In this document: piece by piece, positions 7,764 to 16,256 of the stretch | How the letters are laid out: the number at the start of each line of letters is the position of its first letter | Numbering within the stretch: the first letter of the stretch is position 1 | Origin: Bacteroidota bacterium | Lineage (GTDB): Bacteria > Bacteroidota > Bacteroidia > NS11-12g > UBA955 | Assembly (NCBI GenBank): GCA_030833525.1 | Contig: JAURGZ010000008.1 | Coordinates: 1-56,510 of the forward strand | Direction of reading: 5' to 3' | Length of the DNA: 56,510 bases | Program-made: the position numbers and the translations under genes | The notes under the pieces: generated by a model | Database searches by the model: none | What the model was told of the DNA's origin: nothing | What the model saw: only the letters and a program-made list of their open reading frames with translations

Positions 7764-9779
7764 TCAATCGCTGTCTAAATCCAGGCTATCCTGTGGGGCA
7801 ATGTGACCGTGCATGGCTGCTAACGATTGATAGGCTATGGGTTGCAGGCAAACGCGATAATCGCTGCTATCAATGGCCAGACTGGGGTCGCGTTCTTTCA
7901 TTAATCGCAGCAAGAAACCCGGGTGTGAAAAGCTTTCTGATGCACAACCCTGATCGTTTAGGGTGTAATAAACCTTCTTGGGTCTTGGAATGATGGAAGC
8001 CAGGAAGGCCGACTCCCCCCAACTTAAATCCAAAGGATGTTTGCCAAAATAAAATTGGCTGGCTTGTTTGGCTCCGAACAATCCTGGCCCCCATTCCACG
8101 ATGTTGAGGTAGATTTCCATCATACGGGTTTTATTGACCACATGCTCGCGCTCCAACAGCCAAGTGATGAGAATTTCTTCTGCCTTTCGCGCAATGGTTT
8201 TGCGGCGTCCTAAAAATAGGTTTTTAACCAACTGCATGGAGAGGGTCGAGGCTCCCCGTTTGAATCGTTTTTCTTTGTAATTGGTCGCGAGCGAAGAGCG
8301 AAAAGCATCGGGAACGAAGCCGCGATGTTGGAAGAAACTCGGATCTTCTGATTTCAATATGCAAGCCACGAGTTTGGGTGAAACCTCGTTCAAGAGGCAG
8401 TAGCCTTCCCAATCAGGGCCTACCGTGAATTGTTTGGTCAACCTGCCCAGGTCATAGAATTCGTAGGTAAAGGGGCGATTCAACCTCTGGGGGTTCAGAT
8501 ATCCCCAATGTTTGACTTTGAAGTCTGCACTGGGGTACATGCGGCTAAACAGCTGGCATGAATCAGGCTTCTGTCCATCCAAGGCCAAGTGAAAACGGTA
8601 TTCCAATTCCCCTTGCACTGCAAAGGGACCCATGTTTCGAAATAGACCAGCGGGCAATGCATCGAAGAGCCGTTGAGCTTCGGTTTGCGGAATGTGCAGG
8701 CCTAAGGCATACAAAGGACGCTTGAAACCATATTGGCCGTAACAGTGAAAATTCAGATTTTCGACTTGAATGGAGGTTTGACTGTCCAATTCGATTTGTT
8801 CGGCGTTCAGGTTCAGAAATAACCGGGATTTCATTTGCTTTACGCTCACTACGGTGTCTGAAATGCGAACATCCCGCAAAAAGGGAGCGGTGATCTCGCT
8901 GTTGAGCTCCAGATTCACTCCATCTTCGTCGACTTCTATATCTTCTACCGAAAATGAAGCACTTCGGAAACCCCAAGATTCAAAGGGTTTGCGCCATTCT
9001 ACTTGTGTGAACTTGTTGGAATAGGGACTTACCCTCAATTGGCTACCCATTAAGTGCCGCTTATTGAGTTGGCCCGAAATGGAGAATGATCCCCACAGGG
9101 ATCCTTTTTCTCGGCCCGAAATTTGGCTTGTGAAGTTTTCGCCATCCATAAGGGCCTTTGGAATCATGACGACCCAGTTTTGTTGGGTCGAATGCCACTC
9201 CAAGCGGCTGTTCATCATGCGAAGATGGTTGGGTGCCTTGCCTAAATAGCGAAGAGCAGTTTCGGCAATGGCAGAGACAGGGTCTTGTGCGCTTTCAGAG
9301 CTCTCCTGTTGGGAGTTGCTGGCTAACAAAGCTTGATAATTGCTTCGTCCATTGGAATCTTGTACCAGGTTGATGTGCAGGTCCTGCGTTTCAAAAGACG
9401 AGAGACCCAGGTTCCAAAATGTCCACCAGCGCAGTCCTAAACTCAGGCGTCTGGCGGTCAACAATGTATCGACCTTGCCTCTGTCAACCAGGGGGTAACA
9501 GGTCAAATTTTCGAATTGTACTTCTTGCCAAGAACAAAAGGAGGCACTTTTCCATTCCACGCGCATGTTGCGATGCTCGGCTTTTTCTTGAATGCGTTCC
9601 AAGCCCCAAGCGAGCAGCTGATTCCTGAATAACATCCAAGTCCCGGCGATCAACACCAAAGAGATACCCGAAAACATAGCAACCCTCTTGATTTGAGAGG
9701 GTTTAATCTGAGAAAGACGATTGATTGCAGTACGAAAGCTCTTTTGCAGAGCTGCCCATACCTTATTCCATGGCTGCAT
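7764..9779 (-). CDS. AsmA-like/GT51 peptidoglycan glycosyltransferase fusion
   Basis: An inner-membrane protein of 671 residues. A cytoplasmic basic N-terminus is followed by one membrane helix (about 35-55). Residues about 60-430 are beta-rich with a LLTARRLSLGLRWW-type start, like the AsmA/TamB-type membrane-protein periplasmic domain. Residues about 455-630 are a GT51 domain that polymerises lipid II: motif I EDPSFFQHRG (Glu478), motif II RGASTLSMQLVKNLFL, motif III KAEEILITWLLE and motif IV KTRMMEIYLNIVEWG. There is no transpeptidase domain. The ATG at 9779 overlaps the purB end by 17 bases; a GTG at 9785 is possible. Cotranscribed after purB. GT51 call is firm; the N-terminal call is weaker. 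Confidence 0.85.
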   Translation of the reverse strand: MQPWNKVWAALQKSFRTAINRLSQIKPSQIKRVAMFSGISLVLIAGTWMLFRNQLLAWGLERIQEKAEHRNMRVEWKSASFCSWQEVQFENLTCYPLVDRGKVDTLLTARRLSLGLRWWTFWNLGLSSFETQDLHINLVQDSNGRSNYQALLASNSQQESSESAQDPVSAIAETALRYLGKAPNHLRMMNSRLEWHSTQQNWVVMIPKALMDGENFTSQISGREKGSLWGSFSISGQLNKRHLMGSQLRVSPYSNKFTQVEWRKPFESWGFRSASFSVEDIEVDEDGVNLELNSEITAPFLRDVRISDTVVSVKQMKSRLFLNLNAEQIELDSQTSIQVENLNFHCYGQYGFKRPLYALGLHIPQTEAQRLFDALPAGLFRNMGPFAVQGELEYRFHLALDGQKPDSCQLFSRMYPSADFKVKHWGYLNPQRLNRPFTYEFYDLGRLTKQFTVGPDWEGYCLLNEVSPKLVACILKSEDPSFFQHRGFVPDAFRSSLATNYKEKRFKRGASTLSMQLVKNLFLGRRKTIARKAEEILITWLLEREHVVNKTRMMEIYLNIVEWGPGLFGAKQASQFYFGKHPLDLSWGESAFLASIIPRPKKVYYTLNDQGCASESFSHPGFLLRLMKERDPSLAIDSSDYRVCLQPIAYQSLAAMHGHIAPQDSLDLDSD

Positions 9780-11124
9780 GTACACCGGTGTAAGTGAAAG
9801 GTGTAATGGCTTTCAGTTCGTTTTTGACAGCATCGCTCAAATCCAGACCATTAATAAAGGCATGCAAACGCGCTTGATTCATTTTCTCGTGTGTTCGAGT
9901 GAGTTCTTTGAGCGTCTCATAGGGGTTGGGGTACTGTTCCCGCCTCAATATGGTTTGAATAGCCTCGGCAACCACGGCCCAGTTGTTTTCCAGGTCAGCG
10001 TTCAAGGCCTCTTGGTTCAAGATTAGCTTATTCAAGCCTTTTTCGAGCGAAGCCAAGGCAATCAGGGTATGGCCAAAGGGGACCCCTAAATTGCGCAACA
10101 CCGTGCTGTCGGTTAAGTCGCGTTGAAGTCGAGAGATGGGCAATTTTGCCGCCAAGTGTTCCAATAATGCATTGGCAATTCCGAGATTCCCTTCGGCGTT
10201 TTCGAAATCAATAGGGTTCACCTTGTGGGGCATAGCGCTTGAGCCCACTTCTCCGGCTTTGATGCGCTGTTTGAAATAATCCATCGAGACATAGGTCCAC
10301 ACGTCTCGCGAAAAGTCAATGAGTATGGTGTGCAAGCGTTTGAATGCGTCGCAATGAGCCGCCAAGAAGTCATAAGGCTCAATTTGCGTGGTAAAGGGCA
10401 TTCGATGCAGGCCCAATTTGTTCGATACGAATGCATTTCCAAAGGCCATCCAATCGGTGTGGGGGTATGCCACATGGTGGGCATTGAAATTGCCCGTTGC
10501 GCCACCGAATTTAGCGGTAAAGGGAAGGTGGTTGAGGCCGTGCAACTGGCCTTCCAGACGGGAAACGAAGACGTACCATTCCTTACCGAGTCGGGTGGGA
10601 GATGCGGCTTGGCCGTGGGTGCGGGCCAGCATGGGAACATCGGCCCAATCCCGGGCTTGTTGTTTCATGAGTTGAATAACGCTGTGCAATTTGGGCAGAA
10701 TCACTTCTTGCAAGGCGTCTTTGTAAGACCAAGGAATGGCGGTGTTGTTGATGTCTTGAGAGGTCAAGCCAAAGTGTACCCATTCTTTGAAAGTGCCCAA
10801 TCCCCGTTTGTCCAATTCATCTTTGATGAAATATTCAACTGCTTTGACATCGTGATTGGTCGTTTTTTCGATTTCCTTTATCGAGAGAATGTCTTGATCA
10901 GTGAGCGTAAAAGCCCATTGTGTTAGGGCTTCGCCATGTGCTATCAGGGGAGCGAAGTCGGTTTGAGAAAAGGGCGTTTCAGCCAGGGCCAGGAGGTAGG
11001 CGATCTCAACCCGTACACGGTATCGTATCAATCCGGCTTCTGAAAAATACGGAGCCAGGCCTTGGCCACTTCTCCAATATCGACCATCGACAGGACTGAT
11101 GGCATTCAATTCGCTCAGTTGCAT
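9763..11124 (-). CDS. purB: Adenylosuccinate lyase
   Basis: Acts twice in purine synthesis: splits SAICAR to AICAR and adenylosuccinate to AMP, releasing fumarate. The 453-residue product is of the shorter proteobacterial/Bacteroidota type. Seen: LTSQDINNTAIPW near 120-135, the ARTHGQAASPTRLGKEW region with the catalytic histidine, and the fumarase/aspartase signature SSAMPHKVNPIDFENAEGN. Starts at ATG 11124, four bases downstream of a TACCTTTG -7 box, so the mRNA is probably leaderless. The GT51 fusion gene overlaps its end and is likely cotranscribed; the pairing with a cell wall gene has no evident metabolic logic. Confidence 0.97.
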   Translation of the reverse strand: MQLSELNAISPVDGRYWRSGQGLAPYFSEAGLIRYRVRVEIAYLLALAETPFSQTDFAPLIAHGEALTQWAFTLTDQDILSIKEIEKTTNHDVKAVEYFIKDELDKRGLGTFKEWVHFGLTSQDINNTAIPWSYKDALQEVILPKLHSVIQLMKQQARDWADVPMLARTHGQAASPTRLGKEWYVFVSRLEGQLHGLNHLPFTAKFGGATGNFNAHHVAYPHTDWMAFGNAFVSNKLGLHRMPFTTQIEPYDFLAAHCDAFKRLHTILIDFSRDVWTYVSMDYFKQRIKAGEVGSSAMPHKVNPIDFENAEGNLGIANALLEHLAAKLPISRLQRDLTDSTVLRNLGVPFGHTLIALASLEKGLNKLILNQEALNADLENNWAVVAEAIQTILRREQYPNPYETLKELTRTHEKMNQARLHAFINGLDLSDAVKNELKAITPFTYTGVHAAME

Positions 11125-11128
11125 ACTT

Positions 11129-11136
11129 CAAAGGTA
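11129..11136 (-). promoter_or_regulatory. -7 box of purB, four bases from its ATG
   Basis: Minus strand TACCTTTG, then AAGT, then the purB ATG. Perfect match to TAnnTTTG. With transcription starting a few bases past the box, the mRNA would begin at or next to the start codon. Its mirror box on the plus strand (11167-11174) serves the divergent gene; CATACTTC (11122-11129) and GAAGTATG (11174-11181) make an 8-bp inverted repeat that covers both start codons. Confidence 0.6.
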
Positions 11137-11166
11137 CGCAAGGTGCGGCACACATTCCTTTTGCCG

Positions 11167-11174
11167 TAACTTCG
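11167..11174 (+). promoter_or_regulatory. -7 box of the gene at 11179, four bases from its ATG
   Basis: TAACTTCG differs at one base from TAnnTTTG and is followed by AAGT and the ATG at 11179, the same layout as purB on the other strand. No convincing TTTG -33 element is visible. Confidence 0.45.
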
Positions 11175-11178
11175 AAGT

Positions 11179-12159
11179 ATGAGATTTTCCCTCTTGTGGA
11201 TACTGAGTTTGGCTTGTTTGCCCCTTTCGGCGCAGCTCCCTTACCATCGCTTCGGTGCCATTGGCATGAATTACAGCCAAGAATCATGGGCCGATGCCCT
11301 ATCGTGGGATAGTTTAGGGCGCTATCAAAACCGCGGCGGATTCGACGTTCATTTCATGGGCCGAAATCGGGCCACTGATAAGGGTTTTGGATTGTATGTA
11401 GGTGGTGAATTTGGTGTGCATTTTTACGGGAATACCCAGCGAGAAAATGTAGCTCTGAATACCCAGCGTCAAGACAGCGCCTTTACCTATTTGTCGGCAG
11501 AAATGTTGCATTTTCAAGTCAATCTGCGCACTGAAAAAGCCATAGGTCCAGTATTGGCTTTTGCTGCTGTAACTCCGGGCGTTAAGTTGATGACCAGTAC
11601 CCAGCACGTTCAAGCCTATTTGCCGTTGGTTGAAACAGTGAGTTCTTCAAGCAACAATACACACAGTTCTGCGGCAGCCTACCTCGCATTGGAAACGGGT
11701 CTTCGATGGCGCCTCAATTCTTGGTTCAGTTTGCAGGGATCCTATTGGAGCAGCCAGGGAAGCAATTTGGGATTGCTGGATTTATCACAGTCCCCCTTCA
11801 ATGGATTGCGTTTTGATGCTCCTGTTTGGCGAGTAGCTACGCACCAACAAGGTTTCAAAGTGGGAATGGTGTTTGATTTGTCAACGAGTTCTCCGTATTC
11901 TGCCACTTCTCCAAGTTCTGAAAGGGTAGAGGTGATTCGCTATATGCCTTGCCCTTGTTGCCCTAAAGATAGCCAAAGTGCTTCGCCCAATCTGACTCCA
12001 GCCCCGGTACCCAAAACCAATGATATTTTGTTGGAGCCTTCATCGGGTAATGAAGATGAACCATCGGAAAGACGACCTTCTCGCAGTTCAGGATCCGTGC
12101 CTGCACCGGTTCAGAAACCATTTCCCGGTATTAGCCCGCCTCCAGTTAAAAAGCCTTGA
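11179..12159 (+). CDS. Exported, probably outer-membrane barrel-like protein with proline-rich tail
   Basis: 326 residues. The signal peptide is MRFSLLWILSLACLPLSAQ. Residues about 20-235 show alternating aromatic/polar strands with Gly turns (GFGLYVGGEFGVHFYGN, YLALETGLRWRLNSWFSLQGSYW, GFKVGMVFDLS), as in small Bacteroidota outer-membrane beta barrels. Then comes a low-complexity Ser/Pro/Glu tail (about 240-326) containing a compact cysteine motif, MPCPCCPKDS, and repeated PAPVPK/PAPVQK units, ending PPPVKKP. No OmpA-type peptidoglycan-binding domain is present. Its last 14 bases overlap the 3' end of uvrA on the other strand. Function unknown; barrel assignment is inference from strand pattern. 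Confidence 0.75.
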   Translation: MRFSLLWILSLACLPLSAQLPYHRFGAIGMNYSQESWADALSWDSLGRYQNRGGFDVHFMGRNRATDKGFGLYVGGEFGVHFYGNTQRENVALNTQRQDSAFTYLSAEMLHFQVNLRTEKAIGPVLAFAAVTPGVKLMTSTQHVQAYLPLVETVSSSSNNTHSSAAAYLALETGLRWRLNSWFSLQGSYWSSQGSNLGLLDLSQSPFNGLRFDAPVWRVATHQQGFKVGMVFDLSTSSPYSATSPSSERVEVIRYMPCPCCPKDSQSASPNLTPAPVPKTNDILLEPSSGNEDEPSERRPSRSSGSVPAPVQKPFPGISPPPVKKP

Positions 12160-15004
12160 GTTCCAGCTTGAGGAATCGGCCGGTATGGCTTTGCTTGCTT
12201 TTGGCTACTGCTTCAGGCGTGCCTTCTACGAGAATTTGACCCCCACCTAAACCGCCTTCGGGACCCAAATCGATGACCCAATCGGCGACTTTGATGACGT
12301 CCATGTTGTGTTCGATCACCAATACGGTATTGCCTTTGTCGACCAATTGTTGGAGCACCCCCAGCAACTGTTTTATATCATCAAAATGAAGACCTGTAGT
12401 GGGTTCATCGAGAATATACAATGTATTTCCAGTGTCTCGTTTCGATAATTCAGAAGCCAACTTAACCCGTTGGGCTTCTCCACCTGAAAGGGTGGTGCTG
12501 CTTTGGCCCAAGGTCAGATATCCCAGGCCCACATCGACCATGGTTCGAATTTTTCGAACGATCTGGGGAACCGCTTCAAAAAATACTACGGCTTCGCTGA
12601 TGGGCATTTCCAATACATCGTTGATGCTTTTTCCCTTGTAGCGCACCTCTAGGGTTTCCCGGTTATATCGTTTGCCCGCGCATTCGTCGCAGGTAACTTC
12701 CACGTCGGGTAGGAAATTCATCTCGATGACCTTACGTCCACCGCCTCCACAGGTTTCGCAGCGTCCTCCTTTGACATTGAAACTGAAACGACCGGGTTTG
12801 TATCCCCTGATTTTGGCTTCGGGAAGTTCGGCAAACAAACTTCGGATCTCGTTGAACACTCCAACGTAAGTGGCCGGGTTGCTGCGGGGGGTTCTGCCAA
12901 TGGGACTTTGGTCTATGCGAATCACTTTGTCGATGTGATCCAGCCCCTGTATGCGTTTGTAATCCAAATGCCGGTAATGCCCTTTGAATACATGGTTATG
13001 TACGACCGGGTACAGGGTTTCGTTGATCAAACTGCTTTTGCCGCTTCCGCTCACACCCGATACGCAGACAAAAAGCCCTAAGGGAATGCTGAGATCGACA
13101 TTTTTCAAATTGTGACCGGTGCAGCCGCTGATTTGCAATATGCGCTCATTGCGTTTTCTGCGCATTTCGGGAATTTCAATGCTGCGTTCCCCTCGCAAAT
13201 ACTGAGCAGTAGTGCCCGAAGATTGAACAAATTCAGCCGTAGGTGCATTGGCGATGATGCGCCCTCCATTTTTCCCAGCACCGGGGCCAATTTCGACCAG
13301 CCAGTCACTGGCCAGCATCATGTCTTTGTCGTGTTCGACCACCAAAACAGAGTTCCCAAGGTCTCGCAGCTCTCGAAGGCTTTGAATGAGCTTCTCGTTG
13401 TCGCGCTGATGCAAGCCAATGGAAGGTTCGTCCAAGATGTACAAGACGTTTACCAATTTGGACCCAATTTGGGTGGCTAAGCGTATGCGCTGGGCTTCGC
13501 CGCCGCTCAAAGTTTTGGCCGATGAATTTAGGCTGAGGTAGCCCAATCCCACGTTGTGAAGGAATGAAAGGCGATTGCCGATTTCTTTGATCAGCTCGGT
13601 GGCAATGATGCTTTGACGCTCGTTCAAGGCAGCGGGCACGTCCAAAAACCAACGGTGTAAGTCGGCGATGTTCATGCGCGCCAGATCGGCAATGTTTTGG
13701 CCGGCGATGAAAAAATGAAGGGACTCTTTTTTCAAGCGCGCTCCCCCGCAATGCGAGCAAGGCTGCTGCTGCATATAGCTTTCGGCCCATTCCCGCATTT
13801 TATCGTCGGTAGAATCGTAGTAATTCTCGGCAATGTATTTGACCAGCCCCTTGTACTCCGATTCGTAGGTCTTTTTCTTTCCCTCAAAATTGGTATGGGT
13901 GACGGTCAAGGTATCATCCAGTCCATATAATATAGCTTGAACCTGGGCCTCGCTCAATTTAGAAATGGGGTCAGCCAAGCTAAATCCCATGTGCTGGGCC
14001 AAGGATCTCAATTGGGAGAACATCCAATTCTCTTTCAATTCACCAATGGGAGTCAGAGCGCCTCGGTTGATGCTCTTGCTATCATCGGGAATGATGAGTT
14101 CCCTTTTGACCTCGGCCGTCTCGCCCAAACCTTCGCAGTGCGGGCAGGCCCCATAAGGAGAATTGAAGGAAAAGCTGTTGGGTTGCGGTTCTTCATAACT
14201 GAGCCCACTTTCGGGGTCCATGAGGAACCGGCTGTAGGGTCGAAGTTCGGTTTCGCTGAGCACGTAGGCATAACCGTCACCCATCTTCAAAGCCGTTTTC
14301 AGAGCCTCTGAAAGTCGGGTAGGCGATAAGGCCTGCACCTGAATGCGGTCGATCAATACTTCAATGTCATGGACCTTGTAACGATCCACTTGCATGCCCG
14401 TTTCCATAGGAACCACCACGCCGTCGATGCGAACTTTGGTAAACCCTTTCTTCTTGATTTGCTCAAACAATTCGCGGTAATGCCCTTTTCGACCTTTTAC
14501 CAGCGGCGCCAGTACTGAAACCTTTTGGTTTTCAAAACGTTGAACAATGCTCTCAAGCATTTGTTCCTCGCTGAGCTTCTGCATGAGTTTCCCGGTTTCG
14601 TGGCTGATGGCTTCGCCGGCACGCGCATAGAGCAAGCGCAAGAAATCGTAAATTTCGGTTACTGTTCCCACGGTTGACCGCGGATTACGACTGACCGTCT
14701 TTTGCTCAATGCTAATGACCGGGCTCAGTCCTTTTACCTTGTCTACATCGGGGCGTTTCATGTCCCCAATGAATTGACGGGCATAGGCTGAAAAACTTTC
14801 CAGGTAGCGACGTTGGCCTTCAGCGAATAGGGTATCAAACGCTAAGCTGCTCTTTCCCGAGCCGCTGAGACCCGTAAAAACCACCAGTTTGCGCCTGGGA
14901 AAAGCGATGTCAATCGACTTTAAGTTGTGTTCACGAGCTCCTAAAACCTCAATGCTATCGCCGATTGACGCTTTTGTTTCAGTGGCTGGAACTCGATTTT
15001 TCAT
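12146..15004 (-). CDS. uvrA: Excinuclease ABC subunit A
   Basis: DNA damage sensor of nucleotide excision repair; the dimer, with UvrB, scans DNA and loads UvrB at lesions. 952 residues, usual length. Seen: first Walker A GLSGSGKSSLAFDT near 35-48, first zinc module (PCSHCGG among others), ABC signature LSGGEAQRIRLA with Walker B LYILDEPSIGL, second Walker A GVSGSGKSSLINE, second zinc finger CETCGGGG...CDECAGKRYN, second signature LSGGEAQRVKLA and LYILDEPTTGL. The ATG at 15004 is preferred: a TTG at 15016 would lie inside the TACCTTTG promoter box at 15014-15021. Single gene, converging with 11179-12159. Confidence 0.98.
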   Translation of the reverse strand: MKNRVPATETKASIGDSIEVLGAREHNLKSIDIAFPRRKLVVFTGLSGSGKSSLAFDTLFAEGQRRYLESFSAYARQFIGDMKRPDVDKVKGLSPVISIEQKTVSRNPRSTVGTVTEIYDFLRLLYARAGEAISHETGKLMQKLSEEQMLESIVQRFENQKVSVLAPLVKGRKGHYRELFEQIKKKGFTKVRIDGVVVPMETGMQVDRYKVHDIEVLIDRIQVQALSPTRLSEALKTALKMGDGYAYVLSETELRPYSRFLMDPESGLSYEEPQPNSFSFNSPYGACPHCEGLGETAEVKRELIIPDDSKSINRGALTPIGELKENWMFSQLRSLAQHMGFSLADPISKLSEAQVQAILYGLDDTLTVTHTNFEGKKKTYESEYKGLVKYIAENYYDSTDDKMREWAESYMQQQPCSHCGGARLKKESLHFFIAGQNIADLARMNIADLHRWFLDVPAALNERQSIIATELIKEIGNRLSFLHNVGLGYLSLNSSAKTLSGGEAQRIRLATQIGSKLVNVLYILDEPSIGLHQRDNEKLIQSLRELRDLGNSVLVVEHDKDMMLASDWLVEIGPGAGKNGGRIIANAPTAEFVQSSGTTAQYLRGERSIEIPEMRRKRNERILQISGCTGHNLKNVDLSIPLGLFVCVSGVSGSGKSSLINETLYPVVHNHVFKGHYRHLDYKRIQGLDHIDKVIRIDQSPIGRTPRSNPATYVGVFNEIRSLFAELPEAKIRGYKPGRFSFNVKGGRCETCGGGGRKVIEMNFLPDVEVTCDECAGKRYNRETLEVRYKGKSINDVLEMPISEAVVFFEAVPQIVRKIRTMVDVGLGYLTLGQSSTTLSGGEAQRVKLASELSKRDTGNTLYILDEPTTGLHFDDIKQLLGVLQQLVDKGNTVLVIEHNMDVIKVADWVIDLGPEGGLGGGQILVEGTPEAVAKSKQSHTGRFLKLELKAF

Positions 15005-15013
15005 GCAAGAGGG

Positions 15014-15021
15014 CAAAGGTA
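15014..15021 (-). promoter_or_regulatory. -7 box of uvrA
   Basis: Minus strand TACCTTTG, nine bases before the uvrA ATG. A TTTC stands 19 bases further upstream as a possible -33 element. Predicts a very short leader and argues against the TTG start at 15016. Confidence 0.55.
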
Positions 15022-15060
15022 CTCAACATCGAGCCCCGAGGAAAGGTTTGCCGCAAATTC

Positions 15061-15840
15061 CTACCAGGATCCTCCGGCTCCGCCGCCGTTGAATCCGCCG
15101 CCGCCGCCGGCACCGCCCCAACCGCCAAATCCAGAATTACCGAAACCACCGTGGGAACGGCCACCCAAACTCGAACCCAATGCCGCACCCCATAAGAAAC
15201 TGGACATGGGATCTCGGTATGCTCCACGGCGTCCATACCCGCCTCCACGGCCACCTCGTCGACCCCCAATGGCCATCAAAATCAGAACGATCAGAGCCAC
15301 TATCAGGGACCAGCCGCCGTCGGTTTTCTTTTTGCGTGTGGCGCGGCCCGTAAACGAACCGTTGAGCATGTCTGCGTAGGCGTTGGTGACCGCTTGAATG
15401 CCTTCAAAGTAGGCGCCCTGTTTGAGAGCCGGTACCAATAGCGCACGGTTGGTTTCGCCCAATCGACCAGCGGTGATTTTTCCTTGCAGCCCTTCTGCCA
15501 CTTGGGTGTGGTAGTGCCTTTCGGCCACGTTGATGTACAGCAGCAGGCCGTTGTCTTTCCCTTTCAGCCCAACTCCCCAGGCCCGGCACAGTTCCAGCGA
15601 ACGATCGAATGAACTGCGACCTTGGGCATTTTCAGTCACGACGAAAAATTGAACCCCTGTGCTGTCTTCGAATGCGAAGAGTTGATTTTCCAAAGCCTGA
15701 ATTTCGGCAGCACTCAAAAGACCGGCAAAATCATTGACATGCCCCACATAGGCTGGAATGCCCTCATCACCTTGAGATGCGGCCATCGCAAAGCCATGGG
15801 TGAACAACATCACCATGGCGAGCCAAAACGACTTAATCAT
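15061..15840 (-). CDS. TPM-domain membrane protein with glycine-rich tail (YgcG-like)
   Basis: 259 residues from ATG 15840 (ATG 15852 is also in frame). A signal peptide (IKSFWLAMVMLFTHGFAMA) is followed by a TPM domain (about 25-150: YVGHVNDFAGLLSAAEI, STGVQFFVVTENAQG, KGKDNGLLLYINVAER), a membrane helix (GGWSLIVALIVLILMAIG) and a tail of Gly, Arg, Ser and Trp ending GGGAGGSW. TPM proteins (TLP18.3/Psb32/MOLO-1) are membrane-associated; the plant relative helps photosystem II repair, while bacterial roles are unsettled. It overlaps the second TPM gene by eight bases and forms a lipB-lemA-TPM-TPM unit, a common bacterial LemA/TPM cassette. Homology call firm, function unknown. Confidence 0.88.
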   Translation of the reverse strand: MIKSFWLAMVMLFTHGFAMAASQGDEGIPAYVGHVNDFAGLLSAAEIQALENQLFAFEDSTGVQFFVVTENAQGRSSFDRSLELCRAWGVGLKGKDNGLLLYINVAERHYHTQVAEGLQGKITAGRLGETNRALLVPALKQGAYFEGIQAVTNAYADMLNGSFTGRATRKKKTDGGWSLIVALIVLILMAIGGRRGGRGGGYGRRGAYRDPMSSFLWGAALGSSLGGRSHGGFGNSGFGGWGGAGGGGGFNGGGAGGSW

Positions 15841-16255
15841 GGCTGATATCATTGCTCAATTCATTGGGGTTGCGGTCGCCTATGGGAAAGTAGCGAGCCA
15901 TTTCTTGGCCGATGGTTTCGATGGCGTGAACGAGTCCAGAGGCGAGGCCATCGCGTTGAATGCTTTCAATGCATGATCGGTGTGTTTCTTCCCAAAACAA
16001 TTGGCCTACATGCTTGTGAATGCCTTCGTCTCCCAAGATGGCCAATTGACGGGCTAAGGGAGCGAAGTAGATCAAAATGCCGTTGCGTTCTTCGGTTTGA
16101 TGCATGCCCAAACGTTCGAACTGCGCCTTGGCTGCATCGATGATTTGCGCTACCGACTTCTTTGTGGTGTAATGCACACGCAATTCAGCCCGGCTGAGGG
16201 ATTCAGCGCGTTCAATGGCTTCAATGAGAATGCGTTCTTCGCTTTTGCTGAGCAT
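15833..16255 (-). CDS. Cytosolic TPM-domain protein
   Basis: 140 residues, without signal peptide or membrane segment. The TPM pattern is visible as ILIEAIERAESLSRAELRVHY, then HQTEERNGILIYFAPLARQLAILGDEGIHKHVG, then a helical end. In this family it is usual to find one long exported TPM protein and one short soluble one next to lemA, as here. One base separates it from lemA upstream and it overlaps the exported TPM gene downstream. It may act as partner of the other two, but no activity has been shown that I can name. Confidence 0.88.
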   Translation of the reverse strand: MLSKSEERILIEAIERAESLSRAELRVHYTTKKSVAQIIDAAKAQFERLGMHQTEERNGILIYFAPLARQLAILGDEGIHKHVGQLFWEETHRSCIESIQRDGLASGLVHAIETIGQEMARYFPIGDRNPNELSNDISHD

Positions 16256-16256
16256 G

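Noticed and set aside
15089-15379. Proline-rich open frame on the plus strand
   Set aside because: It is the complement of the glycine-rich tail of the TPM protein; GGN codons read in reverse give proline.
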